This document shows, one piece after another, positions 27,120 to 39,742 of a stretch of DNA of 64,000 nt. The DNA is from Ceratodon purpureus (lineage: Eukaryota > Streptophyta > Bryopsida > Pseudoditrichales > Ditrichaceae), in contig CM026421.1 in NCBI GenBank assembly GCA_014871385.1, positions 12,103,128 to 12,167,127 of the forward strand, written 5' to 3'. Each line of letters starts with the position of its first letter. Position 1 is the first letter of the stretch. Made by a program: the position numbers and the translations under genes. A model generated the notes under the pieces. That model had not been told where the DNA came from. It saw only the letters and a program-made list of their open reading frames with translations, and did no database searches.

Positions 27120-27530
27120 GCACGCCCTCAAGCATGGCCATCTTTCTTTTGCAGCGACAGCAGTGGCGATGGCGGAGAGGGAGACGCGGAGGCGCACAGA
27201 CGGCGCATGAGGATACTCACCACCCCAAGCAAACACGCTCTGATGCGCATCCCTGGATGCATTCGCACATGATCTGCCACAGTTTTCAATCCGAGCGCCG
27301 GCGTCTCCATGCCTCCCCTCCTCGCCGCTCCATGCTGCCCGCTTCGGGAGCCTGATGATGATTCGCAAAGATATTCGAGGCTGCGTGCTCGTGTCTGCCC
27401 GTGTGCGTCGAAGCGCGAGAGATTGATTTCTGTGGCTTCCTTCTGGGGGCTGCGGTTTTCTGGTCCTTGTGCTCCGCATGGGGTTCGCTTCGCGCAGCTC
27501 ATGACAACCTTGTTCGCTCGATGAAGGCTC
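27120..27530. promoter_or_regulatory. GC-rich island, possible plus-strand promoter/5' UTR
   Basis: A sharp local rise in GC within AT-rich surroundings, with overlapping open frames on both strands (27093-27502) typical of a CpG-rich block and not of a gene. It is followed by 'ggtttagggttt'-type sequence common in plant 5' leaders. No downstream coding exon was found. Confidence 0.25.
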
Positions 27531-28488
27531 TCTGTGGATTTTCTTCTGTGGTGGGGTTTTGGGTTTTGTGGGGTTGGATGAAGGTTTCTTGATTGATCTC
27601 GGTTTAGGGTTTGCTTAGGTTATAGTAGTTTTGCTAGTCTTTTGTTGGGGAATTCGCTTGGCAAGCGTTCTTATTGTATTGATCAACAATGCGTCCTGTT
27701 CTGCTTGATGAGTCGATCTCGAAGTAGGATTTATTTTAGGGTTTCCCGAAATGGATTGTTCACTCCACTCTTGGCATTGAGGATCATATTCGTTTAATGA
27801 GTAACTGTGAATGTGTGATACATCATAGTCTATCGGGTCTTTAGATTGCTGTCCAGCTGAAATAGCGTCGTTGGAACTGATGGTTTGCTTATCTTCAGCG
27901 AGGATCGGTCAGTTTTTGAAAAGGATAATAGACAGTTTTTCGCCATTTTCCCAAGCTTCACAGCTCCAGTACACATATTTCAGTTCTGTATTGGACCTTG
28001 GCATGAACAATAATTACCTTAAAATGGAAGTGACACATCGACCACTGACATATCATAGCATCTTGTATAAGTGACTGAAACAAAAATAAACCCATGTGAT
28101 TCGAATGAACGTTGCTGAACCAATGTCCAATTGGACGAGTATTTATAAATACAGGTGACTGGGAATGGAACTTAGTCTTTTCCGCGTCTTTACAAATCAG
28201 TAAAGCTGTCTGGGTCTAACTTCTATTACGTAATTCCTACCCTTAAATCCAGAATCTGCAACTGAATATAATCTTGTTGACAAGATACACAGCATTACTG
28301 CAATGCTAGTAATAAGCTACTAAACGAGTATTGAACAGGTTTGCATAAAATCGAAGCGTTCTACAATAACTTCATCATTTTCTCGACGTTTCCGGTCTGC
28401 AGCGGACAACAATTTTCTTTGAATACTGCCGAGAGAGAAATAATTCGTGGTCGCACTTATAAGCAATCGCTAGAGATTGTTATGAAGA

Positions 28489-31400
28489 TCAGGCCAGGCT
28501 ACTTCTTCGTGCGTTGTCCAAATCTTGACAGGAGAAAATGTGGTGCATTCTCGGTGGTCTTCTGATAACTGATCTGCCACGTCTAGGAGATTCGGATCTG
28601 GACCTGGATCTTGAAGGCGCAGGATTCTTCTTCTGATCGATTTTAGCTTGCTCCATTCGGAAGACGAAGGATTCCACAAAAAAAGCAACCACCACATTGA
28701 GTGTGAACGCAACTGCTACAGCCCAGAAGAAGAGGAAGAAGACACGGGACCAAGCAGTTCCGGTGACAACGGCGTATGCGTCCATGATGACATACCAGTT
28801 GTTGACGATGCACAGGTTGAAGGAGGTCACCATGGCCGACGCGTAATCGTTGTAATTGAATGCGTAGAGCCGACCAGCGGCATAATCTGTGTCTTCTAGG
28901 AGGCGGTTCCCCAAGTACACTTTCCCTCCGAATAAGTGCACTCCCAGGAGTGAGAAAAGAGTGCACACGATGAACTGCAGGGCGAGAATTGGAGCTGTGG
29001 CAGGGATTAAGTGGACAACAGTTTGGGCCATGAGATGCCAGCGTGAGACTACCTCAATGAAACAACAAATTCGAAGGCCTCGAACCAGGAACAGGATGGA
29101 CACCCTGCCAACAATTTGATCAAGGTAAAATCATCAGTGAAATCAAATATGACGCACGACCTTCTATGCACTTCAGCTCTTTAATAACTTAAGGAATGCT
29201 GGTGACTATATATCAAAGCTCTTCAGTTTGGCAGAGTTGAGAAGCAATTACCAGTGTTGCTCAATCAGGTGGAAGAAGACAGCAACTTGAGTGATTGTTG
29301 TTAAACATGTCAATAGAAAGTCGAACTGATTCAAGGATATGCGCCAATACTTGGTCCAGCCATGAATTACACTCATTTTCACCAGTACGTCCAGCACAAA
29401 AATCCATCCTGGAACCCACAAGAAAAGTGAGTACTGCTATAGGTTTCAATAATTAATCTTTACAAGTGCTACTTAGTGGGAAGAAAACTCCGTCAAGCTC
29501 AGTATACCAGTGCAACAGAAAATTGAAAAATTAATCTACGACTCGGTCATAGTGGATAAATACTAGTAAGAATATGACTTTTGCGTACCCAACACAATCT
29601 CAGGAATTGCTAATCTGTTCTTGATGTAGTTGGAGGTCACCTGGAACATAGAGACACACCAAACTCTGAGCTCACAATATTTCTTGAAAGATCTCAATGA
29701 CCAAGTGCTCATGTTGCAATCTTACACGAAAAGTTTGTAAGATGGTAAAGTCTCAGAGGCTGCAAGTAATAGAAACAGACCTCACTCTCACATATTGCGA
29801 CCACTACAGAAGCCAGCGTAAGACCCCAAATCATTTGGTCGTAGACTGGTTCTGTAATGATGATATGTTCAAGTATCTCTCCAGCCCTGCTTCGTGGGAC
29901 GCGGTGTTCGTGACGTAGACGTTCAATCGCATTGGCGACTACATCACAAAAACTATCAAACTCATCTTTCCATATTCTGAAATCACCTCGCCTATCAAGA
30001 GCTAGAAACACTTCATGCGATTTCTTGCTGGAATCAGGAATCTGACTGCAAGAGAGTAAAACATTGCGGTTTGCGTTCATCAGCCTACAAATTTTACTTG
30101 AAACTTATCAAAGAACTGGAAAAGGAATCCAAGACCGACATCCGGACTAAGAAACTTTTCATGTCAACATAGACCAAGATATGCAAGACCCAAATTTGTA
30201 AATTCTAAATTAAAAAAAAATTCATTGCCATCTGAGGTAACCCCAAAAAAATTTCTCTGTAACAATGTAACGTTAAATATGAGATTATCACAAGCAGCAA
30301 AAGAGATGAACCCAGAGTAGACTATGCCCATATAAACGATGAATAAACAGACCTGTAACTGCTGATAGCATTTAAAAGGGCAGTAATTTTGGCACCGTCA
30401 ATCCACTCTTGTTGTTTTGTGTCCAACATAACAAAGGCAACTCTCAGGCTTTGTTGGCGTGCTGTAATCCGCTTCTCAGCCTCAGTGGCCATCTTCATCA
30501 TTCATCACAAAGATCGTCAAAAAGAGGATTTTATGCAAGAACGACATACAAAAACCTCAGCCTAGCATATCTCCGAGGTGACTAGTAATGAAGTTTCCAT
30601 ACCTGCGCCTTATAGTTGTCGTAGATAACTGTAAAGACTAGATTCATGAGGAAAAATAACCCAACCACCAGGTATGTGAAGAAGAAAAAGAATGCCCGGC
30701 GGTCTGCAGTGTACGCATCGGCCCAGACGTTTGGATTGTTTGCAGTTGTTAGGAGTACAAATAAATTAAGTAAAGAAGTCCGGTAGTCTTCATACTCAGA
30801 GATAGCATCTCGAAATATTAAGGTCGCAAAATATGCTGAGAGCAGTATAAATAATCCCAACAAGACCTGGCATGTACAGGCATTAGTATCAAATTATATA
30901 TTCAACGTGGAAAGAGAAGCAAGCATCGCAGTGTTACTTAAGCAACTTCAAGGAATGAGTAGCATTACAGAAATAAAGGCATAGCGAAAAAGAGCCTACG
31001 GCAATGTCAGCAAAAGTATGCACAATGCGTATGGTCACGCGGAAGCAGACTCGTAAAGACCTGTCAAGAATAAAATTAAACAAGTGCAAGTTGAGTGCAG
31101 CAGAACAAAAAATGTAGATTTGTGCGACCTAGAATATGAGAATGGCCAGAATCAGCAACCATCAGGAGAATTTTGACTTTCAATTTACCTCTGTTAGCAA
31201 AGACTCAACTATTCTCACGATCAAGAAAAACCCTCTTTGATAAATAAAGAAAATATGGCTTGATTGTGTTTTAAGGGGATACTTGAAGTAGAATTCTACC
31301 TTGTGAAGACGACTGGTACGAGAACACGCAAGTACATGGACAGCTGAAAAGCTTCAAAGACTCCCGCAGCAGAGGCCGCTGCACTGATAATTAACGCAGT

Positions 31401-32776
31401 TAACAATACCACCTGATGAAGTATAGATGGTAAACAATTATCAGCGGACTCTGGAATATGAGGAGCGAACTTCGGAAACAAAGACATGTTTAAAAACCTG
31501 AGCTGCGCCAGCAAAGTAGTATAACTCACAGTTTACCTTCTTGGATACGCATCACAAGAAAGGTAAAGAGAGGCTCAGTGTTCTTAGAAACCAGGCAATT
31601 TTTTCGAAAGGAACACACCTTGATGATCGCTGAACTATACCCCGAGAAATGTGAACCCAAGTAGTAGAATTGCAACGCAACGGAACACATCAGCATAATC
31701 AAACACAAACTCTGCAGAGAAATTATCCAATCAATTAGCATGAACTAAGCCATTTAATCCTTGGCTTCAGCACATTGAAGATGCGCTTCGAGATATTTGA
31801 CCGCCAGAAATGAGGTATACACTTGACTGTTAAAGTTTCGAGCAAAGCCCAAGTATAAGAAAAACCTGACATTTTCTACAAACAAACAGTAGTGGCAAAC
31901 ATAGAGCTACTTGATTTAATACCTCAACCAACAACGATTGCCATCGATCAATGTACGGGAGGCCGCTAAGTTGATACGTCACCGGGTCTCCACAAGGATA
32001 TGGCAACTGCCCCTGACACCACACTGGAATCTGAAATATTCAAAGAATCGGGTTACTCATGTCCTGATGCTAATCTGCAAACTCTAATCGTCATACAGAG
32101 AGTCTCGATTTACTAAGGATTAGGGTAAACAATTTCACTCATAATAGATTTTTGGAACTTCATGTTTGAAATAGACTCATTTGAAATGCAAGCTTCAGAG
32201 AAGCTTCTCCTCTCTGCAAGCACTAAATCCAGCTTCATTCAGACGTGTAAATATCATAAGACAGAGAGAGGACAACAATTACCTCGAAAAAAGGCAAGGC
32301 CACCAGTGCAAGTATGCAGATTGCTCTGGGTATGTAAAGTCTATGGTACCAAAGGAACGCTTTTTTGGCGCTCTCAAAATTCTTATGGTAAGTCACTTCG
32401 ACTGGCATCCAACGCCCCTCCATTGCCTGCAGAGAAGGATAATAATTTGATTCCAGCAAGTAGTCCAAGATGAATTGAATCTCAACTACTCTACTGCAGA
32501 GAAGAATCATCGGTTAACTCGAGTACCCACAAGCAGACCAGACCGAGGAAGTTGAATTGTAAACAAAAATGGGAAGCTTAGGGTTTTCAATACCTGCTCT
32601 ACTAGTGCAGCAGCCATGCGCACGGGTGCTTGACCTCTAGAATCATTGCGATCCAGGAGAGGTGCAGCGTCCATAGTACCGGTATCTTCCTTATCTTCGA
32701 GCTCAGTAAAGATGTCAGAGTCACTGAGAAAGCGGCGTCGAAGGTCATTTCCCTCGGGGATCTCGTCCCAATTCAT
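28489..32776 (-). CDS. two-pore cation channel (TPC), type with animal-like pore II
   Basis: Twelve exons: 32594-32776, 32283-32480, 31923-32030, 31619-31711, 31300-31412, 31000-31060, 30603-30866, 30353-30492, 29781-30084, 29589-29640, 29252-29408, 28489-29104. They sum to 2289 nt, giving 762 residues: two six-helix channel repeats joined by a cytosolic linker. Pore I (within 253-340) has LLTTANNPNVW, as in plant TPC1. The linker has two EF-hand positions: the first (364-375) has lost most calcium ligands, while the second, DRRGDFRIWKDE (417-428), keeps the pattern of plant TPC1. Pore II reads CIVNNWYVIMDAY (656-668), close to the VNNW filter of animal TPCs and unlike the MGNW of flowering-plant TPC1. 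The S4 of repeat II reads VRGLRICCF, with Cys where TPC1 has another Arg. DAAPLL (36-41) fits a [DE]xxxL[LI] endosome/vacuole sorting signal. The acceptor of exon 2 is the least certain border. Confidence 0.92.
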
Positions 32777-34401
32777 CTCGACTTTCTTCTAATGGATCCA
32801 AACTCTTTGAATTGAAGGATCCAAAACTAATTTGAAGAAAACTAGGGCCCCTGATAATCCCATCCTATCAAGCGTCTGTGAATGAACTTGGGAGGCCATT
32901 CGTGCATTGCTTTGAAACTATGCAAATAAAGTTAAGAAGAAACTGAATATAGTGCAAGAGAATGCACTTGCGGAACAACCACCTTGATCGTTAACCCAGA
33001 TCAGTCTCAACATTACTATCCTAATCTAGAAATGTTCGAGCTGTATGGGCACACTTCTTGAAGGGTACGTCCATTTCAAGCTTTCAGTCCAAAACGCGCC
33101 AAAATAATACCAGACAGATAATCAAAAACCACGCATTGGCAACCCTGCGTGCAATTCACAACAGGCTTAAGCCATGACCACGTTAAGAAAATCCCAATTC
33201 TGTCACCACACCGACTGCTCTCCAATCAAATCCCCCAAACTCAACAACACAGAAACCAACTCCGTCAACCACAACACTACCTAGAACCTCACCCAACGCA
33301 CTAAGCAACATACACAAAAAATCAAAACCTTAAAAGTACAGCAACTCAACTTAATAGCCACTTCCATTCACAATCCACCCAATTACAGCACATACCTGCA
33401 CAGTGCCTGCAATCAACTTAACAGTGCTCACCCTCAAGATTGAATCAGCTCTTCATCACTGCAACCTCAACCTCATCGCCAACTATATATCACAAACTAG
33501 ACTCCAAAACTAGGATCATTAAGAGCTAGCACCTCCATGTCTGCAATCTAGATTCTAATGAAACGAAAACCGACAGCTCCGCAATCTGATAGTGACCAGA
33601 AAGAGGCAGCTTTGGAAGGACCCAGGTGAGTCCCGGCAGGTGCCAAGGAGTCCGTGGTGAGTGCGATAAGTTGACTAGACTGGAGAAGCTTGTCTGTGGC
33701 GATGGCAACCGTAGTACTCCGGTGGGAGAGGAGCAAGCAAGCAAGCTGCAAGTGTCATTGGGTGGCGATCCAACATGCCAGATGCGTGGGGAGCTGAAAT
33801 CTAAGAACGGGTTAGATGCACGGTTCGTGATGCGGCCTCGGGTTGCTTATGTGGCCACGTGACTCTGCTGCTCTCTTATTTTAAGCTTACAAAAAAGATT
33901 CAGAGCAAACTATGACTTTGGGCCGGTTTGTAGGGTTGAGGTACCTAAAACCACGGAGAACGCTATTTGCCATGTAGCGAAGGGTAGGGTTGGTGGGTCC
34001 CCGCCTCGGCGGCCTCGGTGTCCGTCCACGTAGGCGTCGCGTTTTTTCCCCTCGCCACCCCGTCGCGGTAAAACCAGACGCAGATAAGAAACACTGTCAC
34101 GAGAACACTGGGATGCAGAACAAATGAGACACTGGGACGCACGTAACACTATCGCATTCTGTGACACTGCCCGTGACACAAATTTAAAAAATCTGCCCGA
34201 TCTAGAAAACTTTGTAGGCGACGAACAGTGGCATAACAGACTTCGCAATGTCATTGTGTTTTCTGTTTTCGGGATCTAGGGCTGCGCCGGCCTCAGTCTA
34301 CCTGCACACGGAGAATTTACAGTCCATATCCAGTCCTCAGATCTGGTAGCGTTTGCAGCAACTTCAGGCACTTTCCCCTCGAATTGTTTGATCACGCTGC
34401 G
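32777..34401. other. intergenic region upstream of TPC and of the MULE remnant
   Basis: The TPC 5' UTR and promoter should lie to the right of 32776. On the minus strand around 33400-33420 a short segment is bounded by 'gattgcag' and 'gtatgtgc', which could be a small 5' UTR exon. No coding gene recognised before the MULE frame at 34402. Confidence 0.4.
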
Positions 34402-37400
34402 ATGGATCCGGGGGAGAGCTCGACCGTGGAGGAGAAGGTTTACAACCCATGTCTGGAGGACGTCGATGTGGACTTGAGTGCTTTCGATCTGCATGCCATA
34501 CAGCTCCGAGCGATTGAAGAAGCGGTGCAGAATCCTCCGCCGGGAGTGTTCGGACCAAGGGACTTGAAGTGGGAAGTGGAATACCGAGCACCTCGTGGTG
34601 AACACAAGAAGGCACATGTTGTGCAGCAGTGTTACGTACCATCTTCGAGGATTGCGGACTTCATAGAGGGCATGCAGTGTGGGAAGGAAGGTGCGCAATG
34701 TCGATTCCGCCCCAACAAGGAGAATCGGAAGCCGAACCAGTCTAGGGAGGGGCCTCGAACCGCATTGAATTTTGTAAGGTGAGATTCTTTCGCTACTTTC
34801 ACAACACTGTTACATGTTAATGGTGGATAGGGTAGGGTAATTGATCCATTACCGGTTATGCCCTAATGTGCTTTGCTGAATTCTTGGGCATTCTCTACGG
34901 ATTAGGGTTCCATCTTCCATGCCTGCAGAGAACAGGACACTGTGATTAGGGTTTACGTCAGTTCAATGCGTAGGGTGAAACTAATCACACGTCAGTTCGT
35001 TTTCTATGTGGGCTTTACCCGTTGTTTTTTACATGTGCTGCTGGAGCAGGTACAAGTGCGAATACGGCCCTAAGGATTTCAGTAGGATAGTTAAACCGAT
35101 TACAGAGAGTCTTCGGAAGAAACCGAGGAAGAAGGCCACAGTCCCTGTTGTTGTGCAGGAAGGTAATGCGCTCGCTCCAACGAGGAAGGCCCGTGCAAAA
35201 AGAGGTGATGGCCAACAGACTAGGAAAGCGCCCAGACGGTTCAAACCTAAGCCAGGAGGATCACTAGTCGACGCAATGGAGTGGATGGTAATGGATCCAG
35301 TCAAGCCTGTTAAAAAACGTGGACCACGGAAGAAGACGTCGGATCAAAACAAGGAGGTGGCACATAAAGATACAGACGCCCAGAACGAAGGTTTTGCTAT
35401 TCCAGACTTGAATGAAGTGCCCACAGTTGATGTTTCTCCTACAGTGCCCGTAAAGATTGTACGGAAGAGAGCTACGAAGAAAACACCAACGGAGTGCAAC
35501 TTGAGCGAGTCTGTGACACAGTCCCACAATGTCACAGCAATTCGCAAAAAACGCGGGCCGAACAAGAAGAAGATAGCATCATCCGATGCCCTCCCCAACT
35601 GTTCCCAAGGTAATGGCGATGTGTTAGATGCGGAGGGCGGAAGCTGTGATATCGCCATGTCCGATCTAGGCACGATGACAGTGGGATCTGCTCCGACGAA
35701 GACAGTTAGGAAACGTGGTCCGAGAAAAAAGGGTGTAGTGCATCAAAGTCTCTCAGGTACTGTCCCTAACAATGATCATGCGCCATGTGGGAATCCCGCG
35801 TTATCGACATCTATCGTCTCTAAAGAGCATGCGACATCGTCCTCACAAGATTCACAATGCTGCCAAACATGTTCTCCTATTTCTGGGTTCGGGTCGTACA
35901 TTCCCGTCGATCTGAATGGCTTAGATCTGCCAGGTGATTTAATCACAAAGACAGGGAATCTCGCCAACGCACCCATGGGATCCTGTGTTGATTGTGACAC
36001 TGAAATGAGGGACTGTCCATCTAATGGTAACACGGGCGAGGTGGTGAACGTCGTGGTGCCAGACGCCAGATTCCCGGGACAGGAGGAGCCAAACGTAGGG
36101 AAGGGTGCGACCAAGAAGCCAAAGACTGAAAGGGACTCCAAGAAGAAATGGGGTCAGTCCATTAAGAGGGGCTGCAGGGCCCAGTTCACAGTGAAGACTT
36201 TCCTCTACCTTCCACATGTATCAGAGATTACCATAATCCAGGAGAAGCATGTTGATTGTGATGGTCTGGTTGTGCATGGTGGGATGAAGGTGGGAGATCG
36301 TAGTGCATTTTCGGCACATTTGTCTCCAGAAATTAGAGCATTTGTAGAGGAGTGTCTAAGGAAGAAGGACAATCCTATGCAGAGAATGAGGAAACATTTA
36401 GATCTCTTGAAGAAGTACCAGGCAGAAGGCAAAGATATTACGCGGGATTTACTTTTGAGCACCAAGGACATACGGAATATATCTGGAAAATTAGCCCAAG
36501 AAACATATATGTTGCACAAAAATGACGCTTAGAGTGTCAGGATGTGGGTGCAACGTAATCCAGAGAAGGTATTTTACTACAGCGAGTCAAATCAGCTAAA
36601 ACCTGAAAAAGGTTCAGGGAGAGTTAACAGGTCAGAACATGCCTTTCACCATTGGCATACAGACAGCATGGCAAAAGAAAATGATGCTTGAGCATGGGCA
36701 TAGGAGAGGAATATCAGTGGATGCGACGTTTGGCACCAACGAGAGAAAGGTAAAATTCAGATCTTACACTCGGAAATTTCACTTATAAGTAATCATGTTT
36801 TTAAAATTCTGAAATATGCAATTTATCCAGTACGTGACACTGACTGGTTTTCTAATGTCACATGCAGTTTCCCCTCTACACGCTCATGTTTTTCGACGAG
36901 TGGCACAATGGAATACCGGTGGCTTTTATTCTTACTTCAAGGTGTGCCCAGACAGATTTAACACCTTGGATGAAGGCACTGAATGAAAAAATGGTCGAAG
37001 AGAAGCCAGACTGGGAGCCTGCAGCGTTCATTGTCGACTGTGCCCCATGAGAGATCAATGCAATCAAGTATACCATCAATACCAACTCAATAGTCTAGTT
37101 TGATATTCTGCATTTGCGTCTCTGTGTAATATCTGTGACACTGAATTGTAATGTAATGCATATGTCCTTTTTTGAAAAAACTTAAGTGCCCGGCTAATTT
37201 GTGAATATTACTGTGCATTTCCTCAGTGAAACATGGCCTGGTACGGCAGTGTTCCTCTTCTTATGGCATGTGCGGCGCGCGTGGCAAAAAAATTCGTGCT
37301 ATAAGATATCGAATTTGGTTCGTAGGGCAGCAATAATGAAAGATTTAGGAATGCTCATGTACGACCGGTCTGCACCGTCTGGAGAAGAGGGAAGGGCATG

Positions 37401-38382
37401 GGCCGAACAGAGAATTGAAGATCTGGCCAAAAAATACCCAGGAGAGGTAGAGTTCTGGGAATACATGAGGACTCAATGGCTAGACAAAGTGCATGTGTGG
37501 GTAGTGGGTTTCCGGAAGCTAAGTTACTGTGGGCAGGACACTAATGCAGCTATCGAGGGATATCATGATTTCGCAAAGTCTATCTTGAAGTCAGAAAGGA
37601 GTAGAATGACAGGTAGGAGGGTGGACTGGTGTATTACTCCATTGACTGAAGACGTCCTCGACCACTACTGGTATACGGACCTTCAAAAGGAGAAGGGGTT
37701 TATTGATAATAAGAAGATGCAAGACTGCGTGGTAGAGTCTATCTTGAAGGCCAGGGCGATACCAGATGAGGATGTGAGACTACCTACTGAAGAGTGTGAC
37801 ATTGCATATGTTACCTCTACTGAGCATCGGCACTTGAGATACACTGTTCATAATCCCGGGTCAGAGTGGGCTCTCTGCAACTGTATATGGGCGCAACGGG
37901 GCAACATGTGTAAGCATCATGTTAAGGTCGTCACGATGATGCATCCTGAAATCGCAGAAGGTACTATTGCTTGATACTGTGGTCGTCTTGCAGGCAATGT
38001 AAACGGGGGTCTACAGCAACTCCTCACTCCACGAAGAGAACAATTCCCTGCACCTTCTGCATCCAATACACCAGTCACAGTTCCTAGACCCACTCCGACT
38101 AGAAAGAAGGTGGCGGATTTACCTACTGCATTGGAGAATTTAGTGATGCAGTTAGGTGAAGAAGTTTTAGGGGATACGGTAATGATGGAGCACTTGTTTA
38201 CGGAGTTTAATCAAACATTAGGTCGTCTTAAAAGGATCAAAGCAGATATTAGGTCGGGTTCTGTTCACCCCATGGAAGGTACCGCAGTGTTCCATACAGT
38301 AGACGACGGACAAGGATTTAAACTCGGGCGCCGCAAAGACTTTCTCGAACGCCTCTGGAAGTCGGTTATTTGTCGGCTATAG
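34402..38382 (+). pseudogene. MULE-type transposase with SWIM zinc finger, decayed
   Basis: Reconstructed exon track: 34402-34778, 35050-36749, 36868-37067, then from 37227 on. The N-terminal part has RYKCEYGPKDF, many KKRGPRKK-like basic blocks and a GCRAQFTVK segment like the DNA-binding region of MULE/FAR1 proteins. The core has the DDE-type landmarks SVDATFGTNE, FPLYTLMFFDEW, FIVDCAP and NAAIEGYHDF. The SWIM finger is CNCIWAQRGNMCKHH. It is broken in several places: TAG at 36530-36532, a one-base frameshift near 36610, TGA at 37048-37050 and TGA at 37972-37974 (probably from CGA). Similarity in tone but not in detail to the transposase at 49266 puts it in a different MULE-like family. It sits directly left of the composite element, so it may be the older copy of a neighbouring element. 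Confidence 0.8.
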
Positions 38383-38571
38383 GTGCGTCCAAAGATTCCA
38401 TCTGAACCTCGGAAAAGAACGGAACAATGTTACGGGTATGGGTCCTCTTTCATACTCCGCCTTCTTGCTTGGTATTTATAAATGCGTAGACTTTCAGCCC
38501 GTCATTCTTCCAAGCAATCTTCACTATTTTCATATCCCAGTACTCTTTGGTTAGTCGACTAAGCATGTTCC

Positions 38572-38843
38572 GGGGAAAGTTCGTACGTGAGCGGAGAGCG
38601 TAGAGCGGAGAGCGGTGAGCGCAGAATGGAGAGCACAGATTTGACAATTATGAAAATTTTCAAAAGCAAAGTAGACCCTATAACCGTGGAAAATTACTAA
38701 ATTAAGGCTTAATTTTGACACTTTTTTTAGGTGAAGAGTATATTACCGTGGAAATCAGGGTTAGCTCTGGTAAGAATTTTTTACGTTTGTTCTCTAAGAT
38801 AAAAATTAGGGCTGATGTCATGATGACGTCATGCATACATTCC
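38572..38843. repeat. left terminal region of element A
   Basis: Matches 53464-53745 over about 270 bp: ggggaaagtt, then a GAGCGGAGAGC-type tandem repeat, 'gatttgaca', 'aaccctataaccgtgga'-like sequence and 'gatgtcatgatgacgtcat'. The same block lies left of both methyltransferase genes, so it marks an element end or a shared 3' region. Confidence 0.7.
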
Positions 38844-39742
38844 ATGAGATTTGTCATGGGTTTAGGCAATATACAATGATCAGGCGTTAAGTTTTAGATT
38901 AAACAAATAATTCTTTCATAGGGTTATGTAAATGCACAAGGAAAAAAACAACTTTCACAGAACATGAAGGAGGCAAGGTTTGAAAACTTCCTAGAATATT
39001 TCAAAATTTGTGTATAATATCTTAACTGCTGAAACCAAGATATACCTTGTTAGAGTCCTTGTCTTCATCGAAGATTACTCTGTCTACCTAGGCAGCGAAG
39101 CATCTTCATTTCAGTGATACAAGTAGGAGATTTTCATCATCAAACAGCACTTGGTAAGCTGGGTTCCAGAGAAGGAGGTCACTCTTGGTTTCTATAGCTT
39201 GTTCTTAGGTGGCGTATTAGGATAGTGACACAGTCCTTGGCATTCTGTGGTGTATTCGAAGGTAGCGATGGAGTTCGGGGGGGTCAATCCGTAGGCTTAC
39301 GTGGAACGTTTTAAGACTACAACAACTTACTGTGTTGCGCGATGCCGAAGGTGTGTAATGCAAGATCGAGGAGGACGAGAGCGGCTGTAGGTTTGCCCCC
39401 AAAAGCACCGGCGAGTTATGAGGAGCTGCGGCCGTGGCTGTTGGAGGTGGAGCGCGCCAGAGATCGAGGCATGGACCTGCCACCGTTTAGGCACATCGGA
39501 AGCCTCCATGTTGGTGAAGGTGAATGGCGTTGGACAGTGCTTTGTACGAATGAGCTTCTCCGTATTATGGAGCTGTCTCTAATCCCGTATCCCTTGCTAT
39601 CGAACGTCGATGAGAATCCACTTGTTCAGCTGCCCGAAGTGATCATATCGGATGGCGAAACTTGCTGGTTTGATATGGACAAGAGTTGGACTGTATATCC
39701 TCCGAAGGATTAGTACTGTGAAGTCTAGTGGGGTGTTTGGAG
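38844..39742. mobile_element. 899-bp insertion in element A flanked by ACATTCC direct repeats
   Basis: Element B reads continuously from 'gacgtcatccattcaatcc' to 'tttagatttggtccc'. In A the equivalent sequence is split by 899 bp, with ACATTCC at 38837-38843 and again at 39743-39749, as expected for a target-site duplication. No clear inverted repeats or poly-A tail at its ends. It carries the ORF at 39342-39713. Confidence 0.65.
39342..39713 (+). CDS. hypothetical 123-residue protein inside an insertion
   Basis: An ATG-started frame of 123 residues with good compositional balance. It begins with a basic N-terminus (MPKVCNARSRRTRAAVG) followed by SYEELRPWLLEVERARDRG and a W/F-containing C-terminal half ending in WTVYPPKD. 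I do not recognise a family. It lies wholly inside the 899-bp insertion that is absent from element B, so it travelled with that insertion and may be a captured gene fragment or the insertion's own small gene. Whether it is expressed is unknown. Confidence 0.4.
   Translation: MPKVCNARSRRTRAAVGLPPKAPASYEELRPWLLEVERARDRGMDLPPFRHIGSLHVGEGEWRWTVLCTNELLRIMELSLIPYPLLSNVDENPLVQLPEVIISDGETCWFDMDKSWTVYPPKD

Larger units (their letters stand above)
22005..28488. other. large AT-rich intergenic region with no confident gene
   Basis: 6.5 kb without a gene I can support. 22,005-22,950 has mixed composition. 23,300-26,950 is very AT-rich with scattered short frames (for example 25280-25498, 25549-25767 and 25771-25980 plus) that may be remains of an old transposon, but I recognise no domain. 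27,120-27,530 is a GC-rich island followed by TC/GGTTT-rich sequence like a plant 5' UTR or first intron, so a plus-strand transcript may start there. Confidence 0.45.

Noticed and set aside
27093-27524. Overlapping ORFs in a GC-rich island
   Set aside because: Several frames on both strands are open only because of base composition; no domain or splice continuation was found.
28648-28899. Plus-strand ORFs across TPC exon 12
   Set aside because: Shadows of the channel's last exon on the opposite strand.
37955-37995. Short intron that would remove the TGA at 37972 in the MULE remnant
   Set aside because: GT and AG sites exist but the intron would be about 35 nt, too short for plants, and the gene is broken elsewhere.
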